Part shown: positions 8,802-17,786 of the stretch, piece by piece
How positions within the stretch are numbered: the first letter of the stretch is position 1
Layout: the number at the start of each line of letters is the position of its first letter
Assembly: GCF_045920555.1 (NCBI RefSeq)
Contig: NZ_CP174509.1
Location: forward strand, 2,542,001 to 2,606,000
Direction of reading: 5' to 3'
Source of the DNA: Pseudalkalibacillus sp045920555
GTDB lineage: Bacteria > Bacillota > Bacilli > Bacillales > Fictibacillaceae
DNA: 64,000 nucleotides
Position numbers and translations under genes: made by a program
The notes under the pieces: model-generated
The model's database searches: none
Seen by the model: only the letters and a program-made list of their open reading frames with translations
What the model was told of the DNA's origin: nothing

Positions 8802-9689
8802 TTAATTGATAAAGGTTTCTTTTAGTAAAGTAAGAAAAGATTCTACAACAGGAGATTTATTGTCTTTATTTGATGCTACTGATGTCTTAATATTATTTGG
8901 AGAATCTTTAATTGAAACGTAAGTGACACGGTCGTTTTTTAAATGCTGGATTGATGAGGGAAGGAGTGCAACACCAATTCCTGAACCAACAAGAGAGACC
9001 ACGGTTTGCAATTCTTTAGCCTCTTGTGTTGTATCAGGGCTAAAACCTGCTTTGTGACAAAGACTAATTATAGAATCGTAATACCCTGGACCAGCGTTTC
9101 TTGGAGGCATGATAAATTTATCATTAGCTAATTTCGATAAATTCATTGGTTTAGTTATTTTTGCTAAAGGATGAGACTTATTTAATGCAACGACAAAAGG
9201 TTCTTCCCTTATTACCTCTATATCAATCTCCCTATTGTCAATTGGTGGAATCAGAATTCCAACGTCAATTTCATTTTGCTGTAAAGCTTTAATTTGCTCG
9301 GTTGTTGTTAAATGATGTAATACAATTTTTACCTCTGGATACTTCATCTGAAATGTTTGTAAAACCAAAGGTAAAAGATCAAAAGTTACCAAACCAGCAA
9401 ACCCCAATTTAAGTTGGCCTAATTCTCCTCGGTCAATTCTACGCACTTCCTCACATGTATCATTCACCTCTTTCAATATTTTATTTGCTCTATTTAAAAA
9501 AGCTTCACCTGCTCTTGTTAATTTTACTTGTCGTTTTGTTCTATAAAATAATACTACCCCTAATTCGGTTTCCAGGTTTTTGATTTGTTGGCTTAAAGGA
9601 GGCTGTGCCATTTTTAACTTTTCTGCTGCTCGTCCAAAATGCAATTCCTTAGCGACTGCGACAAAATATTTTATGTGCCGAAACTCCAT
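8802..9689 (-). CDS. LysR-family regulator
   Basis: 295 residues, normal length. N-terminal winged HTH (residues 1-60: FVAVAKELHFGRAAEKLKMA then PPLSQQIKNLE) and a C-terminal periplasmic-binding-like effector domain (~90-290). GGAGGG lies 8 bases before the ATG. It is divergent from the symporter/flavin-oxidoreductase pair at 9.9-13.4 kb, the usual LysR layout, so it probably controls that pair in response to its substrate (inference). The 237-base divergent region is very AT-rich and presumably holds both promoters. Confidence 0.9.
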   Translation of the reverse strand: MEFRHIKYFVAVAKELHFGRAAEKLKMAQPPLSQQIKNLETELGVVLFYRTKRQVKLTRAGEAFLNRANKILKEVNDTCEEVRRIDRGELGQLKLGFAGLVTFDLLPLVLQTFQMKYPEVKIVLHHLTTTEQIKALQQNEIDVGILIPPIDNREIDIEVIREEPFVVALNKSHPLAKITKPMNLSKLANDKFIMPPRNAGPGYYDSIISLCHKAGFSPDTTQEAKELQTVVSLVGSGIGVALLPSSIQHLKNDRVTYVSIKDSPNNIKTSVASNKDNKSPVVESFLTLLKETFIN

Positions 9690-9926
9690 ATAATTCCCTC
9701 CATTAATATTAAATAAATATTAATAAGCAATAATATATATATTTCTCATTATACTATATTTATGGTAATTTATTTGTAGGAAATTTTTAAATTTTCAGTT
9801 TTTAGTTAAACGTTCTTTTTAAAGATACTAAATTAATTCTCTTCATTATTAGTGGACCATCAAAGGGGAGGGATACCTAAATTGTATTTAAAGAGATAGT
9901 GTTTTGGTATGATGTGCCGATGAGTA

Positions 9927-11360
9927 ATGATTAAAAAGTTTAGAAAGGGAGTGTTTACAATATCTATCCATGCCATTGTGATATTAATCTATGCATTTTG
10001 TATGATCCTATTAGCGCTTTACTATAATAAGCGTGAAGTAAGTAGCGGGGATGATTTTATTATTGCAGGCCATCGGCTTCCATTGATTGTTGTAATTGGA
10101 ACCTTAACCGCCTCATGGGTGGGATCAGGCTCCCTTGTTGGTGGGGCGAGCTTTGTTTATCAATATGGTCCCTTAGCGGCAATATTTTATTTCTTAGGTG
10201 CTCCATTAGGGATCATTGTAATGTATTTTATTGCGGCAAGAACTCGTGCATTAGCAAAAAGAACTGTACCGGAAATGCTTGAAGTTCGATTTGGAAAATA
10301 TACACGCCTCTTTTCTACTATATTCATTCTGCTAACCTACCTCAGTGTTCTATCTTATCAATTCATTTCAGGTGGATATGTACTTAATATTACAACTGGA
10401 TTGCCAGAATCCATAGGTTCTTTATTAACAGTCCTCTTTGTTATCGTATTAGCTGCGACTGGGGGGCTATTTTCAGTCTCATATACGGATATGTTTAGTG
10501 CGTTATTAATTATAGTTGGTTTTATCCTAGCTGTTCCACTCATTTTGGTGGAAGTTGACGGGATTTCAAATCTTGTCTCCAATTTACCAGAGGCTAAATT
10601 TACTTTCAGTGGAGGATTAACCCCACTACAATTAGTTGGATATTTCCTGCCTTTATTTGTATACATAATTGGAGACCAGAGTATGCTCCAGCGCTTTTCA
10701 GCTTCTAAAACGGAACAAGGTGCAAGTAGATCGACAATCGGATTTTTTATCGGAGTTGTAACAGTCTACAGTTTAATTACTTTCTTTGTAACCGCTTCCA
10801 TTGTGCTTTTGCCAGATATAAAGCCTGACACAGCTCTCATTGAATTGGCAAATCAGAGTTTACCCATCCCGATTGGTGCGCTAATACTGGCTGCGTTCAC
10901 AGCTTTACTCATTACCACTGCAAATTCCTTTTTATTGTCCATGTCAGGAAATATTGTTTATGACTTGTATGGGCAGTTTAAAGGAAAACTTCCCGAAAAT
11001 AAATACCTGAAATTCAACCGAATTTCAGTAATCATTATTGGTATTATTGCCTACTTGATAGGTACCTTTTTCACTAGTGTGCTAAAACTGTCTATATTTG
11101 CTTATACAATGTATGGTGCTGCTGTTACTCCTGTCATTCTAGCAGGCTTTTTCTGGAAAAGAGCAACATCTCAGGGAGCATTAGCTTCCATTATTATAGG
11201 AGGCGGTTCTACGATCCTGATAGAAATGATCGGAAATCCGATTGGTGGCAACACCATATTATTGTCTTTACCTTTGTCAGTAATTGCTTTAGTAGGTGTG
11301 AGTTTATTAACGAAGGATAATTCTATCCCCCTATCAACCAATTCATCTATTAATCAATAA
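9927..11360 (+). CDS. Sodium:solute symporter (SSS family)
   Basis: 477 residues from ATG 9927, with about 13 hydrophobic segments. Typical SSS features are the N-terminal GTLTASWVGSGSLVGGASF and TVPEMLEVRFG. It imports a small organic solute with Na+ across the membrane. The start is uncertain: ATG 9927 has no good ribosome site, while AAAGGGAG at 9944-9951 is well spaced (8 bases) for the in-frame codon ATA at 9960, which would give an N-terminus xSIHAIVILIYA like relatives. With the downstream TMADH-like enzyme, an N-methylated amine or betaine is the likely cargo (inference). Confidence 0.88.
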   Translation: MIKKFRKGVFTISIHAIVILIYAFCMILLALYYNKREVSSGDDFIIAGHRLPLIVVIGTLTASWVGSGSLVGGASFVYQYGPLAAIFYFLGAPLGIIVMYFIAARTRALAKRTVPEMLEVRFGKYTRLFSTIFILLTYLSVLSYQFISGGYVLNITTGLPESIGSLLTVLFVIVLAATGGLFSVSYTDMFSALLIIVGFILAVPLILVEVDGISNLVSNLPEAKFTFSGGLTPLQLVGYFLPLFVYIIGDQSMLQRFSASKTEQGASRSTIGFFIGVVTVYSLITFFVTASIVLLPDIKPDTALIELANQSLPIPIGALILAAFTALLITTANSFLLSMSGNIVYDLYGQFKGKLPENKYLKFNRISVIIIGIIAYLIGTFFTSVLKLSIFAYTMYGAAVTPVILAGFFWKRATSQGALASIIIGGGSTILIEMIGNPIGGNTILLSLPLSVIALVGVSLLTKDNSIPLSTNSSINQ

Positions 11361-11404
11361 ACAGCATTACTGTAAAAAATATTTTAAATAAAGGAGTTTT
11401 TTAT

Positions 11405-13408
11405 ATGTCACCTTTTCCGCATTTATTTAGTGAAATAAAAGTAGGGAATAGAAGAATCAAAAATAGGGTCGTTTCAAGTGCTCATGGGGAAGGACTTGCC
11501 AATGAAGGGATAATAAACGAAAAATTCATACGATATTATGAAAGAAAGGCAATGGGTGGGGCTGGAATGATTTTCACATGCGGTTCTGGAACCGTATATG
11601 GAAAGGCAGCACATCCAAAGTATGTCAGTCTTTGGGATTCAAAAAATGAAGAATATTTTCTTGAATTAACGAAACGGGTTCATTCACATGGGGCCATTAT
11701 TTTAGCCCAGGCTACGCATAAAGGACGGAGGATTAGCTCAAAAGCGACCGGGTATCCTGTTCAAGCTCCATCCGCAATCCCAGAGAGCCTTAATGGGGAA
11801 ATTCCAGCAGTTCTAAGTGTGGAAGAAATCCAAAAGATTATTCAAGCATATGCATCATCAGCCAAAAGACTTGAAAGATGCGGCTTTGACGGGATAGAAA
11901 TCACTTCTTATGGAGGACATTTGATAGAGCAATTTTGGAGTCCTGTCATTAACAATAGGAAGGATGAGTATGGTGGAGATTTAACTGGTAGGATGCGATT
12001 TTCCGTTAAAGTTATAGAAGCAATTGCAAAAGTCGTGTCGGATAGCTTCATTATCAGCTTCCGAATGACAGGAGATCCGCAGACCGATACGATTGGATTG
12101 TCCCAAGATGATATGTTTGAAATCGCTAAGAAGTTGGATGAAATAGATAGGATTGACTTATTTAATATTAGTGGGAGCACTGGAAATACCTTAGAGTTGC
12201 AAGCAGGGACGATTCCACCAGATCCTTATCCCACTGGATGTTATAATCACTTAGCAAAAAGGATGAAGAATTTACTTTCTGTACCTGTCCTAGTAGCAGG
12301 GCGCATACTTGATCCTTATCAAGCTGAAAATGCCTTAATGGCGGGAGATTGTGATCTTGTTGCTATGACTAGAGCAATTATTGCGGATCCTAATATGCCA
12401 AACCATGCATATAGAGGTAATGTTTCGCGAATTCGTCCTTGTATAGGCACTAATCAGGGTTGTATTGGGAGGACATATGATGGGCTTTCGATTGGATGTG
12501 CTGTAAACCCGGGAATATCGGATGATGCGTTACATGATTTTACCTCGGTTTCTGAAGTACAAAAGGTTGTGGTAGTGGGGGGAGGACCAGCAGGAATGGA
12601 AGCAGCACGTGTAGCAGGAGAAAGAGGTCACGATGTAATCCTTTTTGAACGTTCCGATCGATTAGGCGGTCAAATCAATTATGGTGTAAAACAGCCGAAC
12701 AGGAAGCATTATGGCCTACATATAGAATGGCTTAAAAATGAGTTAACGAGGCTTCACGTAGATATAAAACTAAAAACTGAGGCTAGTATTGAAAAAATAT
12801 TACAAATTTCACCGGATACTGTGATCATCTCTACAGGCGCTGAGACGATTGTTCCAATCGAGGCTCATAAAGTTAAAATACCATGTGTAACGGATACTGA
12901 TGTGCTGGAAGGAAAGGTAAAAAATATAAACGGGAAAAGCATCGTTGTATACGATAGGGGTGCAAAAAGAGGAGGTTATGTAGCAAACTTTATTGCGAAA
13001 GCCGGAGCTTCAAATGTTGAACTATTGACTCCGCTTCAAACTGTATGTGAAGAGTTGGATTCAACCAATAAGCCATCGATGTACCGCTCTCTTGCAAAAA
13101 ATGGTGTAAAGTGGACAGCAAATCAAATATTACAAGGAGAAAGGAATGGAACTTTGGTTATTCGGGATGCATGGTCGGATGTTAAACATGTGATTGAAGA
13201 TGTTGATTTAATAGTATTCGCAGGTTTCAGCAAATCGAATAATAACCTAGAAGAACAATTTATTAAAAGGAACCTTGGGATAGAAGTTTTTGTAATTGGT
13301 GATAGTATTGCTCCAAGAACGATAAGTGAAGCTGTAGCTGAAGGCGTCCGAATTGGAAACAAAATTGGATGTAGTGTTTTGGACACTTTGCAAAATCAGT
13401 TACGTTAA
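11405..13408 (+). CDS. TMADH/2,4-dienoyl-CoA-reductase-like flavin oxidoreductase
   Basis: 667 residues. Residues 1-~345 are an Old-Yellow-Enzyme FMN barrel; ~330-365 is an iron-sulfur loop; ~385-640 is an FAD/NAD(P) domain (VVVVGGGPAGMEAARVAGER). The family includes trimethylamine dehydrogenase, dienoyl-CoA reductase and N-methylproline/dimethylglycine demethylases. The cluster-binding loop reads RPCIGTNQGCIGR...GCAVNP, so the second Cys of the usual CxxC is Thr. As far as I recall a CxGxxQGC form occurs in the N-demethylase branch. It lies 44 bases behind the symporter, in one operon. Probable role: oxidative N-demethylation of the imported amine (inference). Confidence 0.87.
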   Translation: MSPFPHLFSEIKVGNRRIKNRVVSSAHGEGLANEGIINEKFIRYYERKAMGGAGMIFTCGSGTVYGKAAHPKYVSLWDSKNEEYFLELTKRVHSHGAIILAQATHKGRRISSKATGYPVQAPSAIPESLNGEIPAVLSVEEIQKIIQAYASSAKRLERCGFDGIEITSYGGHLIEQFWSPVINNRKDEYGGDLTGRMRFSVKVIEAIAKVVSDSFIISFRMTGDPQTDTIGLSQDDMFEIAKKLDEIDRIDLFNISGSTGNTLELQAGTIPPDPYPTGCYNHLAKRMKNLLSVPVLVAGRILDPYQAENALMAGDCDLVAMTRAIIADPNMPNHAYRGNVSRIRPCIGTNQGCIGRTYDGLSIGCAVNPGISDDALHDFTSVSEVQKVVVVGGGPAGMEAARVAGERGHDVILFERSDRLGGQINYGVKQPNRKHYGLHIEWLKNELTRLHVDIKLKTEASIEKILQISPDTVIISTGAETIVPIEAHKVKIPCVTDTDVLEGKVKNINGKSIVVYDRGAKRGGYVANFIAKAGASNVELLTPLQTVCEELDSTNKPSMYRSLAKNGVKWTANQILQGERNGTLVIRDAWSDVKHVIEDVDLIVFAGFSKSNNNLEEQFIKRNLGIEVFVIGDSIAPRTISEAVAEGVRIGNKIGCSVLDTLQNQLR

Positions 13409-13429
13409 ACATAAATGTTACACCTATCT

Positions 13430-13588
13430 AACCCCGGGTATGATTCTTAACGTGTTGAAAAGCACTTGTAAACACTGGCTAAGTCATTGGGTTTTATACA
13501 ATCCGTAACTTCCCACTTGCATACTTTCTCATCCTTCTACACTCGTTTTCGCAAAAATTCCTTTCTTTTCAAACAAAGAAGCTGTTTT
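13430..13588 (+). repeat. Partial radC leader (copy B)
   Basis: From ~13475 to the start of radC copy B the DNA matches the leaders of the two intact copies: ACTGGCTAAGTCATTGGGTT, then CATCCTTCTACACTCGTTTT and CGCAAAAATTCCTTTCTTTT. Only the 3' arm of the leader hairpin is present. Confidence 0.8.
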
Positions 13589-14023
13589 ATGATAAACAAT
13601 TTATGAGATTCAACGGATCAGACAGGTGATTTCAGAGGTAGAAGGAGGGCAAACACACATCATCCGTTCTCCAGAAGATGGTGCAAGAGTTGCAGCTGGG
13701 TTTATCGGCGAAGATGATCGTGAAGTGTTCTTTGTTATGTGCTAAACAGAGTAGTTGCCGTTCATCGTTGTCATGTAGGTTCAATCAATGCCAGCATTGT
13801 TCATCCCAGGGAAGTATTTAAAAGTGCAATCCTGAACAACAGTGCAGCTATCATCCTTTGTCACCAGCATCCTTCTCAAGATACTAATCCATCCCGAGAG
13901 GATATCGAAGTAACAAAACGGCTGGTTGAAGCAGGGCATTTAATTGGAGTTGAGGTGCTAGATCATCTGATTGTCAATGCAGTATTTGGATATAGCAGCT
14001 TAAAAGAAAAAGGTTATGTATGA
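13589..14023 (+). pseudogene. RadC-like JAB protein, broken (copy B)
   Basis: Nearly full-length copy of the 147-residue family. A two-base loss just after the start (gatggaaac became gataaac) and a ten-base loss after FFVMC (near 13740) break the frame. The C-terminal part is clean: VVAVHRCHVGSINASIVHPR, ILCHQHPSQDTNPSREDIEV with the full HxHPS...D JAMM motif, ending KEKGYV. RadC/JAB proteins belong to the JAMM metalloprotease fold; their role is unresolved despite the DNA-repair name. Confidence 0.9.
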
Positions 14024-14030
14024 TTTTTGG

Positions 14031-14054
14031 AAGGAGCATCGCTCCTTCTTTTTT
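14031..14054 (+). terminator. Terminator behind radC copy B
   Basis: Stem AAGGAGC / GCTCCTT, loop atc, followed by a run of T. Textbook Rho-independent terminator. Confidence 0.85.
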
Positions 14055-14325
14055 GTTATTTGCCTTTAGCTTAGATATATTTAAATTTCCCAATCCGCTT
14101 AGAAAGGTATTAACTATTTGTCTTTCTTTAAAAATATTCCACTTGTTCTCGGGAGGGGGTTCCCGCTCTTAAAACGAAAATTAGGTCACAAACGATTTAG
14201 TACCAATAAACAGAACCAAAAACAGGAATATTTATTCAGCCTTTAATAGGTTACTCTAATATTGATTGTTTTATTCGTACTGAATTCCGTACGGTATCAC
14301 AGTCATGAAGAAGGAGGAAAGAGAT

Positions 14326-14520
14326 GTGAATAAGCCACTCAACAATGATTTAGATGAACTAGCTCAAAAGAAAAATAATCAGAGTTTAATCCCTCAACCT
14401 CGCCAGGTTTGCTATACTGAGTCTTCAAATGGAGTAGTGTATGTTTGTTGTAATGACGACGACGGAGGAAATAAGCAGTGCACAGGTATTGCGTTACGAA
14501 CTGCTAAAGAAAGTAAGTAA
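14326..14520 (+). CDS. Small Cys-containing protein of unknown function
   Basis: 64 residues from GTG 14326, chosen because AAGGAGG lies 8 bases upstream. The hydrophilic N-terminus is Asn/Lys/Gln rich; the core reads RQVCYTESSNGVVYVCCNDD then DGGNKQC, with four Cys. No signal peptide or membrane segment. No family recognised. It lies between two radC fragments and overlaps the left flank of a protease remnant in another frame. The good ribosome site is the main argument that it is real. Confidence 0.45.
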   Translation: MNKPLNNDLDELAQKKNNQSLIPQPRQVCYTESSNGVVYVCCNDDDGGNKQCTGIALRTAKESK

Positions 14521-14548
14521 GTTGTTTTTAACAAACCCCAAACCACAA

Positions 14549-14908
14549 GCACTTGGCTGGTTGGGCACGCAATCGTGGGGCGACGAGGACGAGTACTACA
14601 GAAGACATTACGTCTCATCGGGATATCCTGGAACATTCGGAGGTAGACCAGCCGTTGAGCTTGGCATGGGTCTCAGAGATATAGACAACGACAGCCCTGG
14701 TAAAGAATTAGAATTCTCACACGCAGGTCACCCTGATATTAGGCATGGATGGTCTGGTGGACCACTTTGGTTGCCTATTGAGAGAAAGGTTGTTGGCATC
14801 TGTAGTGGCTCAGAGAAGGAAGGGTTAGACCCGCGATTTATCGTTTACTCTGGGGGCAATGGTATGGTCGACCTTGTGAAGTTCGGCCAAGATAACTGGC
14901 ATCCCTGA
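14549..14908 (+). pseudogene. Trypsin-like serine protease, C-terminal fragment
   Basis: The frame reads LGWLGTQSWGDEDEYYRRHY, SSGYPGTFGGRPAVELG, then HGWSGGPLWLPIERKVVGIC, typical of a chymotrypsin-fold protease with the catalytic Ser in GWSGGP and the preceding SGYPG strand. The His- and Asp-bearing N-terminal half is absent. The stop TGA at 14906-14908 is supplied by sequence matching radC (cctgaataac), so the gene has been cut by a join to radC copy C. The frame continues left to 14441, but that part shows no protease similarity. Confidence 0.7.
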
Positions 14909-15084
14909 ATAACATCCTTTGTCATCAACATCCTTCTCAAGATACTAACTCATCTCGAGAAGATATCGAAGTAACAAAACGGCTGATTGAAGCAGGGCAT
15001 ATGATTGGAGTTGAGGTTCTGGATCATCTGATTATTAATGCAGAAGCCGGATATACCAGCTTAAAAGAAAAAGGATATGTATAA
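14903..15084 (+). pseudogene. RadC-like C-terminal fragment (copy C)
   Basis: Begins inside the stop codon of the protease fragment with CCTGAATAAC, skips ~12 bases (agtgcagctatc in other copies), then reads ILCHQHPSQDTNSSREDIEV, KRLIEAGHMIGVEVLDHLII and KEKGYV to TAA. The JAMM motif is intact but there is no start. Confidence 0.88.
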
Positions 15085-15090
15085 ACAAAA

Positions 15091-15115
15091 AAGGAAGGAG
15101 CCAGTCTCCTTCCTT
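15091..15115 (+). terminator. Terminator behind radC copy C
   Basis: Perfect 10-base stem AAGGAAGGAG / CTCCTTCCTT, loop ccagt, followed by TTATAT. Confidence 0.8.
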
Positions 15116-15220
15116 TATATCTTTTTAAGAAGAATAAAACTAAAAAATCTTGATAAGAAAATACTTAAAAAATTTAATAATTTTTTAAAGGGATTTTTAT
15201 ATCAATAAAGAAGTAAAGAT

Positions 15221-15232
15221 TATAACATTATA
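15221..15232 (+). promoter_or_regulatory. GntR operator candidate before gntR-1
   Basis: TATAACATTATA, one base from the perfect palindrome TATAATATTATA seen at 16003 and 62112. It sits ~38 bases before the ATG of the GntR gene, where an autoregulatory site is expected. Confidence 0.5.
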
Positions 15233-15270
15233 TTTTTATTTTATTAGAAGGCTACTAGAAGGAGCATACT

Positions 15271-15993
15271 ATGAAAATAAATAAAAGTTTATCTTTACCC
15301 TTATATGAACAAGTAAAACAATATCTTGAAGAAAAAATATTATCGAGGGAATGGGACGAGGGATTTCGATTACCTACGGAAAAGGAATTAGCCCAGCAGT
15401 TTAATGTAAGTAACATTACAATAAAAAGGGCAATCCACGAACTGGTAAATATAGGGCTATTATATCGGCAAAGCGGAAAAGGGACTTTTGTTATAAGGAG
15501 GAATGAGCAAAACATATCTAAGTTGGTTACGTTACGGAATGAATCTTGGGAAGATTATCAACACCCTCATCGAACTTTAAGTTTTCATAAAGAGGAAGCT
15601 GGTAAGAACCTCAGTAATTTATTTAGAATCGGTCCTGAAGATGACGTTTATAAAATCAACAGGATAAAGTTACAGGATGATCAACCTGTTGCGATAGAAT
15701 ACTCGTTTATTCCAGCATCATTATTTCCGGATTTCCAAGTGAGTACGATTGAAAATGACCTACTATATAATATGTTCCAAGAAAAATACGATATGAAATT
15801 AGATAAAGCCAAAATCTATTTCAATACCATTCTAGCGGATGAGTATGAAGCAAATTTATTAAAGGTCCCAATTGGAGAGCAATTAATCGTTTTTGAACGT
15901 TTTACGTCTACAGTTGATCAATGGATAATTGAATATTCAAAGTTTATTTTAAAGCAAGAACAATCACGGTACTTCCTAGAAGTTCAGCTTTAA
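15271..15993 (+). CDS. GntR/HutC-family regulator (gntR-1)
   Basis: 240 residues: winged HTH at 1-70 (PLYEQVKQYLEEKI, LPTEKELAQQFNVSNITIKR, GKGTFV) and a UTRA ligand-binding domain from ~90 to 238. First gene of cassette 3. It is closely similar over its full length to the GntR at 62145, and the same AT-rich palindromes flank both. It is most likely a repressor of the oxidase genes that follow, released by their substrate (inference). Confidence 0.92.
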   Translation: MKINKSLSLPLYEQVKQYLEEKILSREWDEGFRLPTEKELAQQFNVSNITIKRAIHELVNIGLLYRQSGKGTFVIRRNEQNISKLVTLRNESWEDYQHPHRTLSFHKEEAGKNLSNLFRIGPEDDVYKINRIKLQDDQPVAIEYSFIPASLFPDFQVSTIENDLLYNMFQEKYDMKLDKAKIYFNTILADEYEANLLKVPIGEQLIVFERFTSTVDQWIIEYSKFILKQEQSRYFLEVQL

Positions 15994-15994
15994 T

Positions 15995-16014
15995 TATAAA
16001 GTTATAATATTATA
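15995..16014 (+). promoter_or_regulatory. GntR operator candidate before the oxidase operon
   Basis: TATAAAGTTATAATATTATA, 18 of 20 bases identical to the perfect palindrome at 62909-62928, and containing the perfect 12-base TATAATATTATA. It lies 19 bases before the first oxidase gene. Confidence 0.6.
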
Positions 16015-16033
16015 TTTTTTTAGGAGGGTTTCT

Positions 16034-16357
16034 ATGTATATTGACCATCATCCGATATTAGAAAACCATGGTAGTGATCAAATCTTGTTTTTTTATAATG
16101 GAACACCTCTGAAAGCTAAACAAGGACAGACTATAGCTGCTGCATTAATGATGAATAACATCAAGAAATTCGGTAACAGCAGGAAACTACAACAATCAAG
16201 AGGGCTTTTTTGCGCAAATGGAAGATGTTGCAGTTGTTTTGTTACAGTAAATGGATTAGAACATGTCCTTAGCTGTATGACCCTTATAGAAGAGGGGATG
16301 GAAATAAAGCCGAATACTGGTGACCCCGATGTTAGGGGAGGAAACCATGAAAACTGA
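16034..16357 (+). CDS. (2Fe-2S) ferredoxin-like subunit (HcnA/OoxG-type)
   Basis: 107 residues with the Fer2_4 fold seen in small subunits of HcnABC, opine oxidase and D-hydroxyproline dehydrogenase. The cluster Cys set is GLFCANGRCCSCFVTVNG then LSCM. It should carry electrons between the flavin subunits at the membrane side. TAGGAGGG precedes the ATG. It overlaps the next gene by 11 bases, so the two are translationally coupled. Confidence 0.85.
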   Translation: MYIDHHPILENHGSDQILFFYNGTPLKAKQGQTIAAALMMNNIKKFGNSRKLQQSRGLFCANGRCCSCFVTVNGLEHVLSCMTLIEEGMEIKPNTGDPDVRGGNHEN

Positions 16358-17417
16358 CGTATTAATTATAGGTGGTGGTCCCGCTGGTTTAAATGCTGCC
16401 TTCGAGACTGCCTCAAGAGGTGTTAAAACGATAATAATAGAGGAATCTTATGCCCCAGGAGGACAACTGAAACAGCAGACTCAATTTTTCGATAACTTAC
16501 CAAAACAATTTGATAGACAAAGAGGGATACACTTGATGAGGACTCTGATTGATCGACTTAGTCCTCTTCCAATAACCTGTTTATTGAAGCATAAGATGAT
16601 TGGGGTTTATAAGGATGGACGGATAGGGATAGCGAATGATACTGAAACCTTTCCGATTGATGCAAAAAAGGTAATCGTTACTACAGGAGCTGCTGAAGAG
16701 GGGGATCTCTTCCCAGGCTGGACCTTACCGGGTGTAATGACTGTAGGTGCTGCCCAGATATTAATAAACCGAGAGCGTGTAATGCCAGGTAAGAATGCGC
16801 TGTTCGTAGGATTGAATTCTTTTTCAGCACAAGTGGCAAAACAGCTAAAGGCATGTGGAATCAATATTTTAGGCATCATAGATAAAAACGTTTCCGTAAA
16901 TGATAAAAAGTTGGTGGATGGACTTGAGGATGAAAATATACGCGTGATGGTAAATACGACTATTGAGAGAGCAATGGGTGTAGGGGAAGTAGAGACAGTA
17001 TGCATAAACCATGATGGGCAAAAGGAAGATATTGATATTGATTTGATCTGTATCGGGAAAGGCTTATCTCCGATTATTGAGACTTTTGAAATACTAGATT
17101 GCGAATTTAGTTATCAAGCAAAACTAGGAGGTTTTGTTCCAAAATATTACAGTACATTAGAGACGAGTAATCCTTCTGTTTATGTAGCTGGGAATGCTGC
17201 AGGCATAACTTGCATAGGTGGAATCTTATTGACCGCAGAGATTGCAGCATTGAATACACTAAAAAACCTTGGGGTCCTGAATGATAATGAAGCGAAAATA
17301 AAAAGTTCCTTTTTATGGGACGAACTCAGGAGTATGGAAAGTAAAGAATCCAATGAAACGTTTTTGGCTCGAATTGCCCATATAAGAGAATTCCATAAAG
17401 ATTGTGAATTACCGTAA
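16347..17417 (+). CDS. FAD/NAD(P)-binding subunit (HcnB/OoxA-type, lacking the BFD tail)
   Basis: 356 residues from ATG 16347 (GGGGAGG 7 bases before). N-terminal dinucleotide site VLIIGGGPAGLNAAFETASR, then GGQLKQQTQFF, a second Rossmann segment near residue 150, and the C-terminal FAD motif VYVAGNAAGI. HcnB/OoxA proteins usually continue into a BFD-like [2Fe-2S] domain; here that domain is the separate next gene. Probably the alpha subunit of a heteromeric amine/imino-acid dehydrogenase. Confidence 0.87.
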   Translation: MKTDVLIIGGGPAGLNAAFETASRGVKTIIIEESYAPGGQLKQQTQFFDNLPKQFDRQRGIHLMRTLIDRLSPLPITCLLKHKMIGVYKDGRIGIANDTETFPIDAKKVIVTTGAAEEGDLFPGWTLPGVMTVGAAQILINRERVMPGKNALFVGLNSFSAQVAKQLKACGINILGIIDKNVSVNDKKLVDGLEDENIRVMVNTTIERAMGVGEVETVCINHDGQKEDIDIDLICIGKGLSPIIETFEILDCEFSYQAKLGGFVPKYYSTLETSNPSVYVAGNAAGITCIGGILLTAEIAALNTLKNLGVLNDNEAKIKSSFLWDELRSMESKESNETFLARIAHIREFHKDCELP

Positions 17418-17453
17418 CCAGGTTTATTTCATACAATTTTGGAGGGGTGCTAA

Positions 17454-17786
17454 ATGGACAAGTCTACTATTGTATGTCGCTGTGAAGAAATAAATGTTGA
17501 TGAAATAGAGACTGCTATTCGAATGGGTGCTTCTACTTTTGACGATATTAAAAGACTAACCAGGTGTGGGATGGGTCCATGTCAGTCAAAAATATGCATG
17601 AACCCTGTGAGGGAATTGATCGCGACTAATCTAGGCCTTTCAATAAATGAAATCCCCCCTCCACGCATGCGTATGCCATTAAAAATCACCAGATTAGGTA
17701 TATTGGCTGGGAATACATCTTCATCCAATGTGGTGAGTGTTTTTGATGAAGCGTCTTTAGAGTCGGGGGATCGTCAAAATGACTGA
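17454..17786 (+). CDS. BFD-like [2Fe-2S] protein
   Basis: 110 residues. The first ~60 are a bacterioferritin-associated-ferredoxin fold with the four Cys in VCRCEE and TRCGMGPCQSKIC. It supplies the C-terminal domain that the preceding subunit lacks. The tail (~60-110) resembles the end of OoxA proteins (PPPRMRMPLKITRLGILAG). GGAGGGG precedes the ATG, and the gene overlaps the next by 8 bases. Confidence 0.85.
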   Translation: MDKSTIVCRCEEINVDEIETAIRMGASTFDDIKRLTRCGMGPCQSKICMNPVRELIATNLGLSINEIPPPRMRMPLKITRLGILAGNTSSSNVVSVFDEASLESGDRQND

